Below, in pieces: positions 15,411 to 23,057 of a stretch of 33,564 nt of DNA (its first letter is position 1; every line of letters begins with the position of its first letter). The notes below the pieces were generated by a model. That model did not search any database. It was not told the DNA's origin and worked only from the letters and a program-made list of their open reading frames with translations. The translations under genes were made by a program, and so were the position numbers. Origin of the DNA: DATJAJ01 sp035622335 (GTDB lineage Archaea > Thermoproteota > Nitrososphaeria > Nitrososphaerales > Gagatemarchaeaceae); the NCBI GenBank assembly GCA_035622335.1, contig DASPVO010000024.1, positions 1-33,564 of the forward strand. Direction: 5' to 3'.

Positions 15411-18365
15411 CTAGTTACCGCTTTGGCGGTCACCAGGGTGGGTGCCCGCTCGTCTCCGTCCTTCGACCTTCCTGCGAACCAGGAAGATTAGCGGCAGTAG
15501 CGCGACCAAGAGCAGCAGGTTGCTCGTACCTAGGATCGGAGGCAGTTCAGGCACGCCGGATGGCGGCGATACGCTAGATGAGACATCAAGACTCCCGTCG
15601 GCCCCCACCGTCAGATACTCTGTCTGGGGAGAACCCGAGGACACCGTGCCCGAGAGGCTCGTCTTGTCTAGATGGCCTCCGACTATGGAGTAGGAATCGA
15701 AGTCTATAGTGTAGGAGCTGCTACTCCCCACCGAGAAGATTTGGATCTTGTAGACTCCTGTAGGAGGGCTAGCTATCAGGATCGTGCCGGTCCCTCCGGA
15801 GCAAGAGCTGATGGTCGCCCCCTCTAGGGTGTCGACCAGGTTGCCGCTGGAATCGCAGCCCACCTGAGAAATTCCGTCCGGAGCCGTGACAAGCACGTAG
15901 CCGGGGTCTACGCCCATGACCCAGTCTCCCATCCCGACGCATCCGGACCCGTCGCAAGCGCATCCTCCACCCGTCATCACTGACCCCTCGGGACAGACGC
16001 ATTGACCGTCATCGTCGACACCCCCTCCGCCGCATGTCGGAGAGCTCCCAGAGGAGGTCGGTATTCCAAAGTAGGCCGAGATGGTCCCTGACGCTTCGGC
16101 TGTGAACTCCGTTTCGCACGAATCTCCGGCCGCCGTGCAGCCGCTCGGGAACGTGAACCCTGCCGAGTCGCTCGTGGTCCAGTAGCAGGGCGCGTACCCG
16201 CAGCTAAGCCCGTATCCCTGGTGTTGGTCGGTCGCAGGAGTCTGCGTGACCTCGAACGGGACGCCTGCGTCCTCCCACGTGGGCGAAGAGGGGCTGATGG
16301 TCCCGGCCACGTTTGGACTGGACGAGCTGCAGAGATACGCTGTGCTGGTCGCTGCGTTGACGCAGTCCCACAGGTCGATAACCCCGAACGAGATGAGATA
16401 CTGCTGGGTGTAGTCAAGGGTGATCTGCTGGTCGTACGTCTCAGAGCCCGAGCAGATCGAACACACCCACTGCTCAGCCGGTCCAGAGCCGACGAGGGGG
16501 CTGTTGGCACTCCAGCCGGAGCCGACGTCCATCCAGACGTACGCGTAGCTTGTGGTTAGCAGAGTCTCCGCTGGGGCACCACCGGACGTGTAACTCAGAG
16601 TGGGTGCGGTGTAGCCGACCCCGCCAGACACCTTGTAGTCCGCCTGTATCTCGTACTGATTGATGTATTCGAGCGCAACGTTCACGTCTCCGGCCGAGAA
16701 CGGCCCCACCTCGTCGTCGGGGACGTAAGGACCGCAGCTTATCTCGCTGCCCATTTGCGTGCAGCTGGGAACTCCTGTCCACTGCTCGTAAGGCGTGTCA
16801 GGACTAGAGTAGGTTACCGAAGAAAACGCGCTCGTAGTCCCTGCGACGACCCAGATAGCAGGCGGCGCCGAGGGGTATTCGGTGACGGAGATTATCGAAG
16901 AGGGTTGAGCCGACTGAGAGCTCGAGGCGGTTGAGGGCGCAGTAGAATAATCGAAGGAAGGTGGCTGAGGGCCCCCGTAACCGAGCGCGCTGCTCCCACC
17001 GCTGACCTGGTAAACCACGAACTGCTCCAAGCAGTCAAAGTATACGTACGTAACCGCGACCGCAGAAGTGCCAACCGGGACCTGCGTTGTCAGGCACGCG
17101 CCGGACGATAGAGAGAGGCACCACTGCTGGCTGGCGCCGGACCCGGAGGAGGTCGCAGAGATGCTCACCATCGTGTTCTGGTCGACCGATATAGTCAGCA
17201 AGCCGCCCTGTTCTTCTGCGACCTGCCCGGGAACACCTCCCTGCGTGTATGTCACCGTGAAGTAGTTGCTCGCGGATAGCGCCGTCCCGTAGCTATCAAA
17301 CTGGTCGAGAGTGATGGAGACCTCGACCTCTCCAGCAGTGGTAGTCGTAGTCGTGGTCGTCGTGGTGGAAGTGCTCGTGGAGGAAGAAGTAGAGGTGGTA
17401 GTGGCGCAACTTGGCCCCTCCGTGACGGTGCCAGAGTAGCCTATTATGGTGCCACCGTCGTTGGTGATTGTGCCGCTGCCTGTGATGTAGATCCCGGTGT
17501 CGGTCGAGGTCGTGCTCGTCTCGACGTTGATGGTGGCATCGCATTGATTGACGATGGCTCCTTCCACGTCATAGATGCCTGCTGTATCCGACCCCGAGTT
17601 ATCAATCGTCATCGTACCAGAATTGGTAAGGATAATGGTACTGGCGGGACTGACCGACATTCTGATGCCATCGGTGTAGCTCCCTGAGTTCGTTATAGCG
17701 ACTGTGCCAGAGCTGGTCATCGTGCCGTAGTCGAGGTAGGCTCCGTAGGACTCACTGCCGTCGTTCTCTAGGTTGACTGTGCCGGAGCTGGTGAATGTGC
17801 CGTAGTAGACCCAGACACCATTGCTACCTGTCCCAGAGTTCGCGGCCGTGATGGTGCCGGAATTGCCCAGCGCGCCCTCAATGATTACTCCGTTGGAAGA
17901 ACTCACTGACGTATCAATCGTCATAGCCCCTCCGCTGTCAACAGTTAGTGTCCCGCCGCTTACGACCAGGATCCCGGTGGACGTCGATCCAGAATTACTG
18001 ATCATGACAGACGCACCGGACTCTATTTCAAGCGTACCTCCGCTTTCGATGGTGATCCCGTCGGTCGATGAACCAGTGTTGCTGACTTGGAGCGTCCCTG
18101 AAGTTACCTGTATATCAGTACTGATTGACACAGGAGTCGAAACTGTGCATGTCGAAAACCCATCCCATGTTCCAAGTGCGCTGCACCAAGCTGGCGAAGG
18201 CGTCGCCGCATTGGGGACGTCCGCCCGTCCTGACTGGAATGAGGTCCTCGCCGGGTCGTAGCTCCGTGACTCGAACCTGTCCTGTGCGGTCGCGTAAGCG
18301 ATGGGTGAGAGGACTATCAGAAAGAGAACCAGCGCGGAGAAATGCCTGTACGAAATAGGCTTCAG
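15411..18365 (-). CDS. Large surface protein with beta-helix-like repeats and C-terminal sorting-type anchor
   Basis: The product is about 984 residues if started at the non-standard CTG at 18365. An in-frame signal peptide (FSALVLFLIVLSPIAYATA) is encoded upstream of the first GTG at 18131, so starting there would lose secretion. Residues about 80-310 repeat a NSGTxxxxNSG...GI pattern resembling passenger-type beta-helices. A Thr-rich linker follows, then two or more Cys-containing beta domains and a Cys-rich stretch (CVCPEGS and CACDGSGC). The end, VPELPPIL plus one helix and RRK, resembles archaeal CTERM/sorting anchors. It is probably a cell-surface adhesin or coat protein. Confidence 0.8.
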   Translation of the reverse strand: MKPISYRHFSALVLFLIVLSPIAYATAQDRFESRSYDPARTSFQSGRADVPNAATPSPAWCSALGTWDGFSTCTVSTPVSISTDIQVTSGTLQVSNTGSSTDGITIESGGTLEIESGASVMISNSGSTSTGILVVSGGTLTVDSGGAMTIDTSVSSSNGVIIEGALGNSGTITAANSGTGSNGVWVYYGTFTSSGTVNLENDGSESYGAYLDYGTMTSSGTVAITNSGSYTDGIRMSVSPASTIILTNSGTMTIDNSGSDTAGIYDVEGAIVNQCDATINVETSTTSTDTGIYITGSGTITNDGGTIIGYSGTVTEGPSCATTTSTSSSTSTSTTTTTTTTTTAGEVEVSITLDQFDSYGTALSASNYFTVTYTQGGVPGQVAEEQGGLLTISVDQNTMVSISATSSGSGASQQWCLSLSSGACLTTQVPVGTSAVAVTYVYFDCLEQFVVYQVSGGSSALGYGGPQPPSFDYSTAPSTASSSQSAQPSSIISVTEYPSAPPAIWVVAGTTSAFSSVTYSSPDTPYEQWTGVPSCTQMGSEISCGPYVPDDEVGPFSAGDVNVALEYINQYEIQADYKVSGGVGYTAPTLSYTSGGAPAETLLTTSYAYVWMDVGSGWSANSPLVGSGPAEQWVCSICSGSETYDQQITLDYTQQYLISFGVIDLWDCVNAATSTAYLCSSSSPNVAGTISPSSPTWEDAGVPFEVTQTPATDQHQGYGLSCGYAPCYWTTSDSAGFTFPSGCTAAGDSCETEFTAEASGTISAYFGIPTSSGSSPTCGGGGVDDDGQCVCPEGSVMTGGGCACDGSGCVGMGDWVMGVDPGYVLVTAPDGISQVGCDSSGNLVDTLEGATISSCSGGTGTILIASPPTGVYKIQIFSVGSSSSYTIDFDSYSIVGGHLDKTSLSGTVSSGSPQTEYLTVGADGSLDVSSSVSPPSGVPELPPILGTSNLLLLVALLPLIFLVRRKVEGRRRAGTHPGDRQSGN
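17420..18110 (-). repeat. Tandem beta-helix-like protein repeats
   Basis: The encoded segment repeats units of roughly 30-38 residues built on 'SGT(M/V)xIxNSGSxxxGI'. Examples are SGTMTIDNSGSDTAGIYD, SGTVAITNSGSYTDGI and SGTVNLENDGSESYGAY. The units are diverged at DNA level, so this is an old internal duplication rather than a recent expansion. Confidence 0.6.
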
Positions 18366-18403
18366 AGTAAATGCGGCACCGGAGACGGAAGAACTGAATC
18401 CTG

Positions 18404-18451
18404 ACTATAACTGTGTGCGGGTATGAACTTGGCAAATCGGACAAGTTTATA
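18404..18451. promoter_or_regulatory. Divergent promoter between surface protein and Lrp-like regulator
   Basis: Minus-strand AGTTATAGT (about 18404-18412) predicts initiation near 18380, about 15 bases before the CTG at 18365. Plus-strand GTTTATA (18445-18451) predicts initiation near 18474, about 14 bases before the TTG at 18488. The overlap suggests coordinated control of both genes. Confidence 0.45.
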
Positions 18452-18487
18452 CGAGAAAGAGTCGAATCATGGGGCCAAGTATACGAT

Positions 18488-19423
18488 TTGGACGAGCTCG
18501 ACACCAGGATAGTAAGAGAACTCACCCAGGGGGGGCACGTAGGCCTGGCGTGGGGCGACATCAATCCTTCCTACATCAAGGTCTCCAGGAAGCTTGGAGT
18601 TTCGAGAGAGACTGTCAGGAAAAGGATCGAGAAGATGACGAAGTCGGGGTTCCTAAGAGCGTTCCCTGTACAGGTCCATCCATCGCTGCTCGGGTTGTCC
18701 ATCGGAAATCTCTCCCTGGAAGTGCCGCAGGATTCGAACAAGGAAGAATTACTCTCAGAGCTCGCGCTGGTAGACGGTATGATACTGGTGGCCACGCACG
18801 TCACCAACATGGTCGGCGTGTCCTTCTACTATGAGGACGAGCAAGCGAAGGACAGGAAGGTCGACCTCATTTCTCGCATCTGCAACGGCACCAACGGGAA
18901 GTTCACCAGAGTCCCCTTTCCTCCGTGCGGCATCGAGCTGTCTGCCAAGGACTGGCGGATCGTCGCTGCCCTTCAGGACAGACGGGATAGACCTGTGCAC
19001 GAGATCGCCACCGTGCTCGGGATCTCGACTAGAACCCTGAAGAGGAGGACGAAGAGGATGATAGACGGCTTCGCAATCGCGACGATGGTCTCCTCTGACG
19101 AAAGCAAGATGTCTGGCGGAATCATAGTCAACCTGATCGTGGAGCACGGGTCTGAGAGAGCGAGAACGGACACCGACTCAGACCTGATGAAGACTCTGGA
19201 GCCGAGACTGATCTACGCCGGACTCTGGGCCAGTTTCAGCCTCTTCACCCTGGTCCTGCCCGGCATAACAGCAGCCCAAGAGACCCTCGAGGTCGTAAGA
19301 GGCACCTCTGGGGTGGCTCAGGCAAGACTAGACCTAATAGAGCATCGCGTGGAAGTGTACGCCACGTTTGCGGAGCGAGTCAAGAGGAAACTGAAGCAAG
19401 TCGACGCGGAGCAATACGCTTGA
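18488..19423 (+). CDS. Lrp/AsnC-like regulator with two helix-turn-helix domains
   Basis: The N-terminus LDELDTRIVRELTQ with KVSRKLGVSRETVRKRIEKM is a typical AsnC-type HTH. A second HTH follows near the middle (LSAKDWRIVAALQ and IATVLGISTRTLKRRTKRM). Between and after them lie RAM-like sensor segments. Tandem-HTH Lrp relatives occur in archaea. TTG at 18488 is chosen because it gives the family's canonical start and suits the TATA box at 18445. An in-frame GTG at 18413 would add 25 residues but has no suitable box. The ligand is unknown. The divergent surface-protein gene is a likely target. Confidence 0.8.
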   Translation: MDELDTRIVRELTQGGHVGLAWGDINPSYIKVSRKLGVSRETVRKRIEKMTKSGFLRAFPVQVHPSLLGLSIGNLSLEVPQDSNKEELLSELALVDGMILVATHVTNMVGVSFYYEDEQAKDRKVDLISRICNGTNGKFTRVPFPPCGIELSAKDWRIVAALQDRRDRPVHEIATVLGISTRTLKRRTKRMIDGFAIATMVSSDESKMSGGIIVNLIVEHGSERARTDTDSDLMKTLEPRLIYAGLWASFSLFTLVLPGITAAQETLEVVRGTSGVAQARLDLIEHRVEVYATFAERVKRKLKQVDAEQYA

Positions 19424-19547
19424 AGAGTTTGACCGTTGGTCAGACGTTGAGGAGCGGGGACTGAGTCTAGCAAGAGACACTGCATCGTAGACGGTCGCTT
19501 TCAGATTGGAACGTACAAGCTTATTGAAGAGTGGGAAATTTGATGGG

Positions 19548-19799
19548 ATGGGAAATCAGATGGGTGAAGCTGTCATAGACGAGAGGGGGAGGATCGTCAT
19601 ACCCAACGAACTTAGGACAGAGCTCAAGCTCAGGCCTGAACAGAAGCTCAGAATCTCGACGAAAGGGAACGAGCTGCTGCTGTCCCCTGAGATAGGGGTG
19701 GAGGAGTTCATCGAAGGTTTGAAAGGCTGCGTTCATAGCTCAAAGATAGATCCGAAGGACCTCAAAGCCATCTGGGGTGCCGACCATCCTCATCATTGA
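19548..19799 (+). CDS. vapB: AbrB/SpoVT-type antitoxin
   Basis: The protein begins MGNQMGEAVIDERGRIVIP followed by NELRTELKLRPEQ, the swapped-hairpin AbrB DNA-binding fold used by many archaeal VapB antitoxins. ATG at 19548 lies 27 bases from a TATA-like GCTTATTGA (19518-19526), while the frame opens earlier at 19506. Its 3' end overlaps the VapC gene by 23 bases. The 125 bases before it hold a small TGACC/GGTCA hairpin (19430-19442) after the regulator gene and nothing else evident. Confidence 0.85.
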   Translation: MGNQMGEAVIDERGRIVIPNELRTELKLRPEQKLRISTKGNELLLSPEIGVEEFIEGLKGCVHSSKIDPKDLKAIWGADHPHH

Positions 19800-20199
19800 C
19801 ACGAACATTTGGGCTTATTTCTTCGACCGGGATGCAGCGGAGCACAGGCGGGTCGAGGGGCCGGTCGAGAATGCACTGAAGACGGAACAGATAGCCGCAA
19901 ACACGATAGTGGTGATGGAGCTGGCACAATTCCTCGTGAGGAGTCTGGGACCGGTGTCGGGAGGGGAGAAGCTGGGACTCTTTCTCCGTTTTCCCCTTGC
20001 AATATCAGACTTCGAATATCAGGATGCACTTGAAGCCGTTGACATGCTCAAGAGATACTCCCACTTGGGAATCTGCGGCAGAGACGCGACCATCTTGGCA
20101 CTGATGAGGCGCGCGAAGGTGAACAGAATCATGACTCACGACGCAGCCCTAAAGAGGGTGGACTGGTTGGAAGTCATCGACCCACTGCAGGCTGCCTAG
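19777..20199 (+). CDS. vapC: VapC toxin, PIN-domain ribonuclease
   Basis: This 140-residue protein carries D8 (IIDTNIWAYFF), E48 (VVMELAQFL), D103 (CGRDATILAL) and D122 (THDAALK), a complete PIN active site. The IIDTNIW start and GRDATI motif resemble VapC types paired with AbrB-like antitoxins. GTG at 19777 overlaps the antitoxin by 23 bases. It is intact and convergent with the thioesterase gene 11 bases downstream. Confidence 0.88.
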   Translation: MPTILIIDTNIWAYFFDRDAAEHRRVEGPVENALKTEQIAANTIVVMELAQFLVRSLGPVSGGEKLGLFLRFPLAISDFEYQDALEAVDMLKRYSHLGICGRDATILALMRRAKVNRIMTHDAALKRVDWLEVIDPLQAA

Positions 20200-20210
20200 A
20201 AGGGTAGCCA

Positions 20211-20738
20211 TCATCGTCGCTCGAAGTTCCTCATCATCACTCTATCGATCTCTACTGCCGGTCGCAGCTTCCTGAACTCCTTGAGGTCCCTTACAACTCG
20301 GATGTCTTGCACCATGAAGGCTCGGGCCTTCATTCTTTGAAGGATATCAGCCCGAACCCGGACCATGCCAGGTGACACTTTGGTGACCCTGCCGACTAGC
20401 GTCACAGGCTCTCCCACCTCGACTCTGTCCACGAACTCCATCTTCCACTTCTCGGTCGGCCCCGACCTGTGCTTGAGAGTCTGGAACGTCCACTGGCAGG
20501 TGCATTCGAGCGCTGTGAAGACCACTCCTCCATGGACCTGCCCGGGCCATGCAGAGCGTCTCTCGTCGAAAGTTGTTCTGGCAATCACGCGGCTACTGTC
20601 CTTGTAGAACTTCAGCCGGAGCCCAATCTGGTTGTTCGGCCCGCACCCAAAGCACGGGTTTTCGGGGTCATTTTCGAGCTCCTTCAACCGGCTCCTACCT
20701 CCCAATGGTGGGATTCCTGTCCATAACTCACAGGACAT
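20211..20738 (-). CDS. PaaI-like hotdog-fold thioesterase
   Basis: Near residue 30 the protein has CFGCGPNNQIGLRLKF, the Cys-containing entry motif of a PaaI thioesterase subgroup. The central hotdog helix follows in QVHGGVVFTALECTC, where PaaI enzymes normally have HGG and a catalytic acid (here Glu). Strands such as RVEVGEPVTLVGRVTKV complete the fold. Expected activity is hydrolysis of an acyl-CoA-type thioester. ATG at 20738 is chosen over the adjacent TTG at 20741. A minus-strand TATA-like CCTAATAAG near 20747-20755 is close to the start, so the true start could be slightly downstream. Confidence 0.82.
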   Translation of the reverse strand: MSCELWTGIPPLGGRSRLKELENDPENPCFGCGPNNQIGLRLKFYKDSSRVIARTTFDERRSAWPGQVHGGVVFTALECTCQWTFQTLKHRSGPTEKWKMEFVDRVEVGEPVTLVGRVTKVSPGMVRVRADILQRMKARAFMVQDIRVVRDLKEFRKLRPAVEIDRVMMRNFERR

Positions 20739-20757
20739 CAAGCGTGCTTATTAGGTC

Positions 20758-21381
20758 ATGATGAAGAGATTGCGCGTCGTGTCTCTGGACACAAGGTTTG
20801 GCAAGCGCCGAACGGTCAACATGAACGAGGACATCGCTCAGGAGCTTGTCAGGCTTGCAAACATGGAAGGGAAGACACTCTACAGCCTGATCAACGAGCT
20901 GGGTCTGTTCGCCCTCGAGGCCCACAGGCTCGGATATTCGCCCAGGGAGGCAGCGAAAGCAAGGGTGGTGGAGGACAGGGCGAAGAAGTCCCGGATGATG
21001 CTCGTCAACCAGGACCTCTGGTACACCGCGAGTTCGGAAGCTTCCAGGGGCGTGAAGAAAAAGTGGACCAAGGCGATCACCGAAAACGCAAAGTGGCAGG
21101 CAGACGTCTTTCTCAACAAGGCCTCGGAAGAGGAGTTCTTGCAATCCCTGCGGGACTACGCATCCGACTTCCTCTGGGACTGTAGCGAGTTTCTGCTGGA
21201 GAAGAGGAAGGGGGACGAGTTCTTCCTAAAGGCCGTCTTCGTCCCTGAGATGCCGCTGGAGCACACCAGCGTCGTCTTCAAGGCCCTCGAAGTCATGTTC
21301 AACTCCGGGGGATACGTCATCACCGACTCGGCCGTCAGGGCCGGTTTTCTGACCGCGACGTTCAAGCGAGTCAGCGGCTAG
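20758..21381 (+). CDS. Unknown archaeal protein with possible ribbon-helix-helix N-terminus
   Basis: I do not recognise this 207-residue soluble protein. Residues about 10-60 (RRTVNMNEDIAQELVRLA followed by LYSLINELGLFALEA) look like a beta strand and two helices of a ribbon-helix-helix fold. The rest is charged and mixed alpha/beta with several Trp and Phe residues. No catalytic motif, Cys pair or membrane segment is visible. Two adjacent ATG codons (20758, 20761) are possible starts. It is divergent from the thioesterase, with only 19 bases between starts, so the two promoters overlap the opposite coding starts. Confidence 0.75.
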   Translation: MMKRLRVVSLDTRFGKRRTVNMNEDIAQELVRLANMEGKTLYSLINELGLFALEAHRLGYSPREAAKARVVEDRAKKSRMMLVNQDLWYTASSEASRGVKKKWTKAITENAKWQADVFLNKASEEEFLQSLRDYASDFLWDCSEFLLEKRKGDEFFLKAVFVPEMPLEHTSVVFKALEVMFNSGGYVITDSAVRAGFLTATFKRVSG

Positions 21382-21753
21382 TCCCAACGAAGTTTGAACC
21401 GGTGCCAGCGGTTCGGCCGTGTTCTCACTCTCCCAAATCTCCTGGGGGGAGGGCACGCTAATCGCGAGCTTCGAGTCCTTCAGGTATACAGTGTACATCT
21501 CCCTAAGACCGAGCATTATGAAGACGGCTGCTAGGGCCGCTGGAGGATCGTTGAAGGTGACCGTGATTTGATATCCGAAGATCCCCGACAGGTAGTTGGT
21601 CAGCAGGTCGAAGACTCTGTCGAGCTCGAGAAATATCAGACCCAGGATTATGTAGTATGGCGCCCTACCTCCTCTCAGCGCCACGAACTCTCTCTCTCGG
21701 GAGAGCCTGACGATCTTGTATGCGTAGTATATCGCTATAGCGACAACGACCAC
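21226..21753 (-). CDS. Small multi-helix membrane protein of unknown function
   Basis: Three hydrophobic segments are seen (SVVVVAIAIYYAYKIV, YYIILGLIFLEL and ALAAVFIMLGL) with positive REREFVALRGG on one loop. The charged tail after ESENTAEP runs antisense over the 3' end of the gene ending at 21381 for 156 bases. It may be genuine or a run-on. The first helix begins at or before the GTG at 21753. The frame stays open upstream with sensible residues (LFSIFGYTPVPDDF) but no ATG, GTG or TTG. A minus-strand TATA-like TTATGTAA (21844-21851) would suit a CTG at 21810. Confidence 0.6.
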   Translation of the reverse strand: MVVVAIAIYYAYKIVRLSREREFVALRGGRAPYYIILGLIFLELDRVFDLLTNYLSGIFGYQITVTFNDPPAALAAVFIMLGLREMYTVYLKDSKLAISVPSPQEIWESENTAEPLAPVQTSLGLAADSLERRGQKTGPDGRVGDDVSPGVEHDFEGLEDDAGVLQRHLRDEDGL

Positions 21754-21915
21754 TGAGATCGAATTCGTGAAGTCGTCGGGGACCGGCGTGTAGCCGAAGA
21801 TCGAGAACAGCTGGGACCCACTGTGCGAGAAAGCCGCGCAGAATTACATAAGGATTATTACATCGGCAGGTTTCTTCCGGGGAGCATGCCTCGGGCTCGT
21901 TCGAGCTCCGGTAAG

Positions 21916-21941
21916 TGCAACTGCGTTCAAATGGTTTATTT
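21916..21941 (+). promoter_or_regulatory. TCAA-repeat operator plus TATA box, site A
   Basis: TGCAACTGCGTTCAAA (21916-21931) is followed after 2-3 bases by GTTTATTTC (21934-21941), the likely TATA box of the cupredoxin gene at 21972. It matches sites at 22518, 26761 and 30048. In this copy the first half-site is weakened (GCAA instead of TCAA). Confidence 0.6.
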
Positions 21942-21971
21942 CTGGAGTTCGCTCAGTGGGGGACGGACGGT

Positions 21972-22499
21972 ATGACGACGGGCTATCTCGCGCACCCCTT
22001 TGCTGGCCGGGCCCACGAGGGAACGCGCGTTCAAAGGCGGGCCACGGAAGCAGCTCCCAAGGCGTCCCCGAAACCGAAGGTCTCGAAGGTCGAACTTGGG
22101 GCTGTGGTCTTAGTGCTTCTGGTGGCGGTCGCTGGAGTCCTCTACTACGTGGTCTACAAGTCCAACTCTGGGAACTACTATGGAGAACAGATTGACATCC
22201 AGATAGGTGGCAGATACCTGAGCACCCCCGCCACCTACTACCCTCAAAACTTCACCGTCAACCTAGGAGAGCACATCACGCTTGTCATACAGAACTCTGA
22301 CAATCTGACCCACGGGCTAGCGATTCCAAGCTTCGGCCTAGACACCGGACAGATCAAGCCGAACGGCACAGCCACGCTCTCTTTCGTCGCATCGAAGGAC
22401 GGAAACTACACCTACTCAGAGCCTTCGGAGGATTGCGGCGGTGGGAACTGCGATGCAGGTCAGTCGTTGAACGGGTGGTTCTTGGTGCAGAGCTCGTGA
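21972..22499 (+). CDS. Membrane-anchored cupredoxin-fold protein with degenerate metal site (paralogue 1)
   Basis: An Ala/Pro/Lys-rich cytoplasmic N-terminus and one helix (about 42-62) lead to a cupredoxin-like domain: YYPQNFTVNLGEHITLVIQN, LTHGLAIPSFGLDTG, then SEPSEDCGGGNC. His114 and Cys155 match the first His and second Cys of a CuA-like site. The first Cys is Pro151, the second His is Asn159, and there is no Met. Cys160 is extra. Copper binding is therefore doubtful or non-canonical. ATG at 21972 fits the TATA box at 21934, while the frame opens earlier at 21915. It lies at the head of the ABC-importer cluster. Confidence 0.75.
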   Translation: MTTGYLAHPFAGRAHEGTRVQRRATEAAPKASPKPKVSKVELGAVVLVLLVAVAGVLYYVVYKSNSGNYYGEQIDIQIGGRYLSTPATYYPQNFTVNLGEHITLVIQNSDNLTHGLAIPSFGLDTGQIKPNGTATLSFVASKDGNYTYSEPSEDCGGGNCDAGQSLNGWFLVQSS

Positions 22500-22517
22500 T
22501 CGACCCAGAGTTAGCAG

Positions 22518-22543
22518 TTCAAACGCACTCAAACAGTATAAAT
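22518..22543 (+). promoter_or_regulatory. TCAA-repeat operator plus TATA box, site B
   Basis: TTCAAACGCACTCAAA (22518-22533) is followed by GTATAAAT (22536-22543), the TATA box for the TTG start at 22571. The two TCAA half-sites are exactly 10 bp apart, one helical turn, so both face the same side of the DNA. The motif occupies the position of the BRE element that binds TFB. Confidence 0.7.
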
Positions 22544-22570
22544 CCGAGGCGTCCTCAGAGCGCAAGGCGG

Positions 22571-23011
22571 TTGTCAAGCACGCGAGGCAGGAAGGGTGTC
22601 TCAAGGATCGTGATAGCTGCGATAGCTCTGATCGGTGTTCTCGCGATCAGCTCCGCGTACTACATCAACAACGCAAACGCGACTTCCAAGAACTCGGTCA
22701 CCATCAACATCATGGTCACGGACGGGACCCCGCAGAATGGGGCGCCTGACGAGTTCTTCCCGCACTACTTCACGGTCACAGAAGGCCAGCACGTCACTAT
22801 AGTCTTCGACAACACTGACGACGATCCTCACGAGCTGGCGATTCCGGCGTTCGGAGTGAACACGGGCGTCGTTCCCAGTGGGGTGACCACCCGAGTGAGC
22901 TTCGTGCCAAACCAGGTCGGGGTGTTTCCGTATTACGAGCCGCCCGGTCTCTGCGGTAACTGCACCGGCGCACAAGAGACTTGGGGGAACATGACCGTCC
23001 TTGCATCGTAG
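22571..23011 (+). CDS. Membrane-anchored cupredoxin-fold protein (paralogue 2)
   Basis: The 146-residue protein begins RGRKGVSRIVIAAIALIG, a membrane helix with the pilin-like basic/Val-Ser motif. The domain follows the same plan as paralogue 1: FFPHYFTVTEGQHVTIVFDN, PHELAIPAFGVNTG, then YYEPPGLCGNC. His87, Cys128 and Cys131 are kept. The usual second His and Met are absent. The frame is open back to 22433, inside paralogue 1, but the TATA box at 22536 fits a leaderless TTG at 22571. The binding-protein gene follows 46 bases after its stop. Confidence 0.75.
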   Translation: MSSTRGRKGVSRIVIAAIALIGVLAISSAYYINNANATSKNSVTINIMVTDGTPQNGAPDEFFPHYFTVTEGQHVTIVFDNTDDDPHELAIPAFGVNTGVVPSGVTTRVSFVPNQVGVFPYYEPPGLCGNCTGAQETWGNMTVLAS

Positions 23012-23057
23012 CATTCGCTCGGATAAATAGCTCTCCGCAAAGGTTCGATGGGTCAGG

